A stretch of 11,878 nucleotides of DNA from Chitinophagaceae bacterium (GTDB lineage: Bacteria; Bacteroidota; Bacteroidia; Chitinophagales; Chitinophagaceae). The notes below the pieces were generated by a model that saw only the letters and a list, made by a program, of their open reading frames with translations, was not told the DNA's origin and did not search any database. The DNA is taken from positions 1 to 11,878 of the forward strand of contig JACFNM010000072.1 of NCBI GenBank assembly GCA_019454915.1, in the 5' to 3' direction. This document shows positions 7,918 through 11,878 of this stretch, one piece after another. How positions within the stretch are numbered: the first letter of the stretch is position 1; every line of letters begins with the position of its first letter. Made by a program: the position numbers and the translations under genes.

Positions 7918-9849
7918 CTATAGTTTTCCTTTCTTAATACTTTCCACTACAGCCGGATCGAGGAGCGTAGTAGTATCTCCAACTTTGTCCGGCTCACCTT
8001 CGGCTATTTTTCTCAAAATCCGGCGCATAATCTTGCCACTTCGTGTTTTCGGTAAACCGGAAACAAATTGAATTTTGTCCGGTTTGGCAATCGGGCCAAT
8101 AATTCTGGAAACCGTTTCCGTGATATCCTTTCTTGTTTTTTCCTCATCACCATGAAGATTGCTGACGATCACATAAGCGTATATACCTAAACCTTTTATA
8201 GGGTGCGGATAGCCTACGACAGCACTTTCGGCTACATCGGCATGCATGTTAATCGCATTTTCAATTTCGGCAGTACCGATTCTGTGACCGCTTACGTTCA
8301 ATACATCGTCTACCCTTCCGGTAATACGATAGTTTCCTTCTTCATCTCTCAACGCGCCGTCTCCGCTGAAATACAAATTGGGGTAGGGAGCAAAATAGGT
8401 AGCCCGGCAACGCTCATGGTCGCCATAGGTTGTTCTGAGCATTCCAGGCCATGGCGCCTTCATGCACAGATTACCTTTATATAATCCTTCTTCATTCTTC
8501 TCCGTCACCTCTTTACCCTGGTCATCTACCAACACGGGCTGTACTCCCGGTAAGGGTAAGGTAGCCCAGGAAGCCCTGGAAGGCGTTACCCCTGCAAGGG
8601 TGGAAATTAAAATACCGCCGTTCTCTGTCTGCCACCAGGTATCTACTATCGGGCAACGTTTCTTACCTACGTTTTCATTGTACCAATTCCAGGCTTCTTC
8701 ATTGATGGGTTCTCCCACCGAGCCCAACACCTTTAGAGAGGAGAGGTCTTTGTTTTTAAGCGGGTCCAGCCCGTAAGTCATTAAGCTACGGATAGCTGTA
8801 GGCGCCGTATACAAGGTATTTACTTTGTATTTATCTACAATATCCCAGAACCTGCCGGCATCTGGCCAGGTGGGTATCCCTTCAAACATCAGGCTGGTAG
8901 CCCCGGCAGCCAGTGGCCCGTATAAAATATAGCTGTGACCGGTTATCCAGCCGATATCTGCCGTACAGAAATATACCTGACCCGGTTGATACTGAAAAGT
9001 ATTTACAAAAGTATAAGTCGTCCAGATCATATATCCTGCCGTAGTATGTACCACCCCTTTGGGCTTTCCGGTACTGCCGGAAGTGTATAAAATAAACAGC
9101 GGATCTTCCGCATCCATTTCTTCTGCCTCGCCAAAACTTTCTACCGGCAGGGTATCCGTTACCTTTAGCATTTCGTCTTCCCACCAAACATCACGTCCTT
9201 TAATCATACTCACAGGAATTCGGGTACGCGTGTACACGATCACTCTTTTTACTACATTATTACCCACCAACGCGTCATCTACCACGCTTTTCAGCGGAAT
9301 ATCCTTTGCTCCCCGGTATGCACCATCACAAGTCACAATATATTCAGCTTTGGTATCCTCCAACCTGTCCGCTATACTCCTGGCTGAAAACCCCCCAAAA
9401 ATCACACTGTGGATAGCACCAATCCGTGCACAGGCTAACACCGCATAGGCCAATTCCGGAATCATACCCATATAGATACAAACCCGGTCTCCTTTCTTTA
9501 CGCCATTATTCTTTAGAACCTGGGCAAACTGGCAAACCCTTTTATGTAATCGTTCATAAGTTACGATCCTGGTTCTTTCCTCAGGATTATTGGGTTCCCA
9601 GATAATAGCGGGTTTATCGCCGAGGGTTTTGAGGTGCCGGTCGAGACAGTTTTCCGTAATGTTCAACTTGCCCCCCGCAAACCATTCAATCCTTGGTTCC
9701 GTAAAATTCCAGTTGAGCACCTTATTCCATTTTTTTCTCCAGACAAAATTTTCGGCAATTTCTGCCCAGAAAGTTTCAGGGTCCTCTACACTTTTTTTAT
9801 AGGCCGCCCTGTATTCATCTATGCTTTTTAATTGGTAAGAGTAAGACAT
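7918..9849 (-). CDS. acs: Acetyl-CoA synthetase (AMP-forming acetate-CoA ligase)
   Basis: This cytoplasmic enzyme makes acetyl-CoA from acetate, ATP and CoA through acetyl-AMP. At 643 residues it is full length (family about 650). Adenylation motifs appear in order: LYTSGSTGKPKG at 255-264 (P-loop), GEPINEEAW at 379-387, DTWWQTENGG at 403-412, FSGDGALRDEEGNYRITGR at 494-512, and PKTRSGKIMRR at 600-610 with catalytic K606. K606 is also the lysine that Pat-type acetylation inactivates in studied homologues. By alignment from memory with Salmonella Acs, the acetate pocket is I302, T303, V378 and W406; a tryptophan at the last position restricts the pocket to acetate. One small difference is QTEN where many Acs proteins have QTET. 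I chose the ATG at 9849 (MSYSYQLKS); a TTG at 9861 would add four residues. The gene is convergent to ACAD and divergent to the lipoprotein gene. Confidence 0.97.
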   Translation of the reverse strand: MSYSYQLKSIDEYRAAYKKSVEDPETFWAEIAENFVWRKKWNKVLNWNFTEPRIEWFAGGKLNITENCLDRHLKTLGDKPAIIWEPNNPEERTRIVTYERLHKRVCQFAQVLKNNGVKKGDRVCIYMGMIPELAYAVLACARIGAIHSVIFGGFSARSIADRLEDTKAEYIVTCDGAYRGAKDIPLKSVVDDALVGNNVVKRVIVYTRTRIPVSMIKGRDVWWEDEMLKVTDTLPVESFGEAEEMDAEDPLFILYTSGSTGKPKGVVHTTAGYMIWTTYTFVNTFQYQPGQVYFCTADIGWITGHSYILYGPLAAGATSLMFEGIPTWPDAGRFWDIVDKYKVNTLYTAPTAIRSLMTYGLDPLKNKDLSSLKVLGSVGEPINEEAWNWYNENVGKKRCPIVDTWWQTENGGILISTLAGVTPSRASWATLPLPGVQPVLVDDQGKEVTEKNEEGLYKGNLCMKAPWPGMLRTTYGDHERCRATYFAPYPNLYFSGDGALRDEEGNYRITGRVDDVLNVSGHRIGTAEIENAINMHADVAESAVVGYPHPIKGLGIYAYVIVSNLHGDEEKTRKDITETVSRIIGPIAKPDKIQFVSGLPKTRSGKIMRRILRKIAEGEPDKVGDTTTLLDPAVVESIKKGKL

Positions 9850-9877
9850 ATAGCGTTGCAATTTAATTTTCCTATGT

Positions 9878-9906
9878 GAAGGCTAAGTTAACTACATTCG
9901 CTCAAA
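9878..9906 (-). promoter_or_regulatory. Candidate acs promoter
   Basis: On the minus strand TTTG (9906-9903) is followed after 17 bases by TAGCCTTC (9885-9878). The upstream half is exact; the -7 half matches TAnnTTTG at four of its six fixed positions. It would start transcription about 20 bases before the acs ATG. It is the best match in the intergenic region but remains tentative. Confidence 0.3.
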
Positions 9907-9907
9907 T

Positions 9908-9943
9908 CTGACCTCAATTAAAGTTTAAAAAAATTACTGACCT
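9908..9943. repeat. Pair of CTGACCT direct repeats between divergent genes
   Basis: CTGACCT occurs at 9908-9914 and again at 9937-9943, 29 bases apart (close to three helical turns). Both lie in the 110-base region between acs and the lipoprotein gene. Spacing on one face of the helix would suit an activator or repressor, but two 7-base copies are weak evidence. Confidence 0.25.
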
Positions 9944-9959
9944 TTTTAAAAATCAACAA

Positions 9960-10517
9960 ATGAAAAGAAATCGCTTCGTTTTTATTGCCCTTTCTGTATT
10001 AATGATTACTGCAGTGAGCTGTTCCAAAGAGGGACCCCAGGGCGCCAAAGGCGACCAGGGCGAAAGGGGAGAACAGGGCCCCATCGGCCCAACAGGTAAA
10101 GAGGGCAGTGCCAACGTAACGCTCTATAAGTATGGAAGCTTCACTTTTACAGGCGAAAAGAGCCTTGCTATTCCGGGCGTAACACGAGAGACGATGGACA
10201 GCAGCATCCTTCTTGCATACTACAATCCTTCTGGCGAAACCGAAAGCACATGGTATTCAATGCCGGGGTTCGGATCCTCAGGCGCATACCACATTAGAAC
10301 GTTTTGGTATGCGTCAACTAACTCATACCTCTTTGGTATTCGCGCACTTACCCCGTCGGGTTCGCCATACTCATATGCTCTTACATTCAGGGCGGTACGT
10401 ATTTTTCTGATACCGGCAGCCAAGGTTATTAACGCACGGAAAATTCAGCAGGATGCCAGTTACAATCCGGATGATTATTATTCTGTTCTAAGCCATTTTA
10501 AATTAAACGGCGAGTGA
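9960..10517 (+). CDS. Collagen-like lipoprotein with short Gly-X-Y repeat
   Basis: This 185-residue predicted lipoprotein has a type II signal peptide (MKRNRFVFIALSVLMITAVSC) with the lipidated cysteine at 21. Nine uninterrupted Gly-X-Y triplets follow at 25-51 (GPQ GAK GDQ GER GEQ GPI GPT GKE GSA), rich in charged pairs that stabilise bacterial collagen-like triple helices. The C-terminal ~130 residues look beta-rich (YKYGSFTFTG, TFRAVRIFLIPAA) and end with DDYYSVLSHFKLN. This layout, a lipid anchor, a short collagen stalk and a beta domain ending in a Y-x(2)-V...F/Y-x-L tail, recurs in uncharacterised Bacteroidota lipoproteins, from memory. A trimeric cell-envelope stalk presenting the C-terminal domain is inferred; its function is unknown. 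The gene is monocistronic as far as I can see and diverges from acs. No clear promoter was found. Confidence 0.86.
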   Translation: MKRNRFVFIALSVLMITAVSCSKEGPQGAKGDQGERGEQGPIGPTGKEGSANVTLYKYGSFTFTGEKSLAIPGVTRETMDSSILLAYYNPSGETESTWYSMPGFGSSGAYHIRTFWYASTNSYLFGIRALTPSGSPYSYALTFRAVRIFLIPAAKVINARKIQQDASYNPDDYYSVLSHFKLNGE

Positions 10518-10551
10518 TGGAAGTTTAGTTAATATTCTAAACGGGGAAAGC

Positions 10552-10576
10552 CCAAAACTGAAGAGTGGAGTTTTGG
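10552..10576 (+). terminator. Possible hairpin after the lipoprotein gene
   Basis: CCAAAACT (10552-10559) pairs with AGTTTTGG (10569-10576) around a 9-base loop. A smaller hairpin, GTTTAG/CTAAAC (10523-10528, 10537-10542), stands just upstream. Neither is followed by a T run, so termination is uncertain; they are the only structures between the lipoprotein and LytTR genes. Confidence 0.3.
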
Positions 10577-10608
10577 AGAGGGGGTGTTCTTGTTCCAAAA
10601 AAATTGAA

Positions 10609-10640
10609 TTGCTGCTAAATGAGTTATACTTTTATATTTG
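10609..10640 (+). promoter_or_regulatory. Promoter of the LytTR gene
   Basis: TATATTTG at 10633-10640 matches TAnnTTTG exactly. TTG at 10609-10611 lies 21 bases upstream, within the spacing range reported for Flavobacterium-type promoters. Transcription would start near 10647, leaving a leader of about 35 bases before the ATG at 10684. This supports 10684 rather than the TTG at 10573 as the start. Confidence 0.55.
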
Positions 10641-10683
10641 TCAAAAATTATTAGAGTGTTTCAATCAGGATTGGGATTTTACG

Positions 10684-11604
10684 ATGAACAAACTGCTTCT
10701 TTTATTAAAACAACCACATCCGGCTTATGACGATTTAAAGGTTTATTTTCGCACGATTCTGTTCATCGCCATTGGTGTTTTTCTCATTTTATATTTGCTT
10801 CGGCCCAATGATATGTCAGGATATCCTTCAGAATGGCATATCCTCAAAAATGCGCTTTTATATCCGGCAGCCGGATTTATTATGATGGCATTGAGTACAC
10901 TTTGGATTGTAGGATTTCCGAATGTGTTCGCACAAAAAAACTGGAATCTGGGAAGGGAAATCGTTTTTGTAGCCTATCAATTCACTTCGGTTGCCTTCAT
11001 CGTCTGGCTCACTCACTATTGGATTGTTCATGGTGGTGATAAGGCAAAGAGCTTTTCGCTCTGGAAAATGATGTTTATTGTTTGGACAACTGGTTTCCTG
11101 CCCTATATATTGGTCTCCCTGACCAGACATTTTTTGCTTTTGAAAAAAAGGTTGAAAGTTGCCGGTCAAATCAATGAGAACCTGGAACTTAACCCTGTAA
11201 AACCACTTATTACTAATCCTTCTTTCCTGCACATTACTGACGAAAAAATTCCGAAAATATCAGGTGACGACTTCCTCTTTTTAGAAAGCCGGGGTAATTA
11301 TCTACATGTATTCTGTGAGAATGAAGGTGATATCAGAGAGTTCAGAATCAGAGAAACCATCAGAAAATTCAGAGAGGATAATGCTGATTTCCCCAATCTT
11401 TTTCACAGTCATCGTGCCTTCGTAGTGAACTTAGATAAAATTATCCGCATAGATGGTAATGCCGCCGGATATTTTCTTCATGTTCATCCCAAATTACACA
11501 AAGTTCCTGTTTCAAGGTCGCATATAGAAGAGTTGCGTGCACTGTTTCCGGATAGCTCCCTGCAAAAAGCAAGAAACGGAGTTTCGTTACAGAGTGATTC
11601 CTGA
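10684..11604 (+). CDS. Membrane-anchored LytTR family DNA-binding regulator
   Basis: This 306-residue protein joins four predicted membrane helices (about 21-39, 57-77, 92-112, 129-152) to a cytoplasmic linker and a C-terminal LytTR domain (about 190-288). LytTR landmarks are DDFLFLESRGNYLHVF at 195-210, the helix REFRIRETIRKF, LFHSHRAFVVNLDKI at 239-253 and VPVSRSHIEELRALF at 274-288. LytTR domains bind direct repeats in promoters. No receiver domain is present, so control is not by a standard phosphorelay; the membrane part may sense a signal or bind a partner directly. ATG 10684 is chosen because the first helix follows it and the promoter lies at 10609-10640; a TTG at 10573 would add 37 residues with a Cys-rich start, which I reject. 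No histidine kinase gene is adjacent. The target genes are unknown; the lipoprotein gene upstream is one candidate by proximity only. Confidence 0.92.
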   Translation: MNKLLLLLKQPHPAYDDLKVYFRTILFIAIGVFLILYLLRPNDMSGYPSEWHILKNALLYPAAGFIMMALSTLWIVGFPNVFAQKNWNLGREIVFVAYQFTSVAFIVWLTHYWIVHGGDKAKSFSLWKMMFIVWTTGFLPYILVSLTRHFLLLKKRLKVAGQINENLELNPVKPLITNPSFLHITDEKIPKISGDDFLFLESRGNYLHVFCENEGDIREFRIRETIRKFREDNADFPNLFHSHRAFVVNLDKIIRIDGNAAGYFLHVHPKLHKVPVSRSHIEELRALFPDSSLQKARNGVSLQSDS

Positions 11605-11613
11605 GGTCTTAAA

Positions 11614-11690
11614 CTTTTCCATCTTCGCGGCTTTGCGTCTTTGCGTGAGAACAATGGCACGCCAAGGCGCAATGCTCGGAAAGGGGAAAG
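11614..11690. repeat. Palindromic repeat unit 1 of the 98-base tandem array
   Basis: Left arm 11614-11647 (ends CGTCTTTGCGTG) and right arm 11658-11690 (begins CACGCCAAGGCGCAATGC) form a long imperfect inverted repeat around a 10-base centre. It starts 9 bases after the LytTR stop and may serve as its transcript end. Short ORFs through it give Arg-rich peptides that are not genes. Confidence 0.75.
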
Positions 11691-11717
11691 TCTGATTTAA
11701 TAAGCTGGCTTTTCTTT

Positions 11718-11786
11718 CTTCTCCGCGTCTTCGCGTCTTTGCGTGAAAATTATGGCACGCCAAGGCGCAATGCCCGCAAAGAGAAG
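11718..11786. repeat. Palindromic repeat unit 2 of the 98-base tandem array
   Basis: Left arm 11718-11745 and right arm 11756-11786 form an imperfect inverted repeat. Bases 11733-11773 match 11635-11675 of unit 1 with three mismatches in 41, exactly 98 bases downstream and without gaps. Confidence 0.75.
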
Positions 11787-11809
11787 AATCAGAACCAACC
11801 AAAACTATC

Positions 11810-11852
11810 TTTTTCCATCTTCGTGACTTCGCGTCTTTGCGTGAAAACTATC
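11810..11852. repeat. Partial repeat unit 3 (left arm only)
   Basis: GCGTCTTTGCGTGA recurs at 11831-11844, again exactly 98 bases from unit 2, with matching flanks (TTTTTCCATCTTCG). After 11852 the sequence no longer resembles the right arm (CCCATATCAATCC), so this copy is truncated. From there to the window end nothing is recognised. Confidence 0.7.
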
Positions 11853-11878
11853 CCATATCAATCCATCAGTCCATGATA

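Noticed and set aside
8203..9448. Several plus-strand ORFs of 93-129 codons inside acs
   Set aside because: They are antisense shadows of a complete, well-conserved acs gene with all its motifs.
9886..9893. AGTTAACT palindrome in the acs promoter as a second MarR site
   Set aside because: It shares AGTT/AACT halves with the 5561-5576 repeat but has no 4-base spacer, so the geometry differs; an 8-base palindrome in AT-rich DNA is easily chance.
11484..11802. Two minus-strand ORFs giving Arg-rich peptides (HAKTRRRGE, RKDAKPRRWK)
   Set aside because: They are translations of the 98-base palindromic repeats and partly the antisense of the LytTR gene; such peptides are a familiar artefact of this repeat class.

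Overview
The window looks like chromosome of a Bacteroidota bacterium, probably close to the Chitinophagaceae. The evidence is a SusC/SusD outer-membrane pair, several TAnnTTTG-type -7 promoter elements, A-rich ribosome-binding regions, a collagen-like lipoprotein and a membrane-anchored LytTR regulator. The lineage is inferred from gene families, not from a marker gene. I see no tRNA, rRNA, CRISPR array, transposase or prophage gene.

Layout, left to right. (1) 1-186 is the 3' end of a MazG-like nucleotide pyrophosphohydrolase gene. (2) 187-730 is a 544-base non-coding stretch with an AT-rich 22-base palindrome overlapping a good -7 element; it could be a long leader for the next operon. (3) 731-5344 is a susC-susD pair encoding a TonB-dependent transporter and its surface lipoprotein, closed by a perfect 19-bp-stem terminator. 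No glycosidase, sigma or anti-sigma gene accompanies it, so the substrate cannot be read from context. (4) 5583-7854 is a two-gene unit, a MarR regulator and a large (597 aa) acyl-CoA dehydrogenase, with a clear promoter and an inverted repeat just before the MarR start codon that looks like an autoregulatory operator. (5) A 16-bp-stem bidirectional terminator separates it from the convergent acs gene (acetyl-CoA synthetase, minus strand, 7918-9849). (6) Divergent from acs, 9960-10517 encodes a small lipoprotein with nine Gly-X-Y triplets. (7) 10684-11604 encodes a four-helix membrane protein with a C-terminal LytTR DNA-binding domain. (8) 11614 to the window end is a tandem array, with a 98-base period, of imperfect palindromes of the CGTCTTTGCGTGA type.

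The genes suggest carbon acquisition and acyl/acetyl-CoA metabolism: nutrient import by SusCD, acyl-CoA oxidation under MarR control, and acetate activation by Acs. Most of the window is standard Bacteroidota content and I found no convincing new multi-gene system. The most worthwhile leads are the MarR operator and compact MarR-ACAD unit, the palindrome and long leader before susC, and the 98-base palindromic repeat array.
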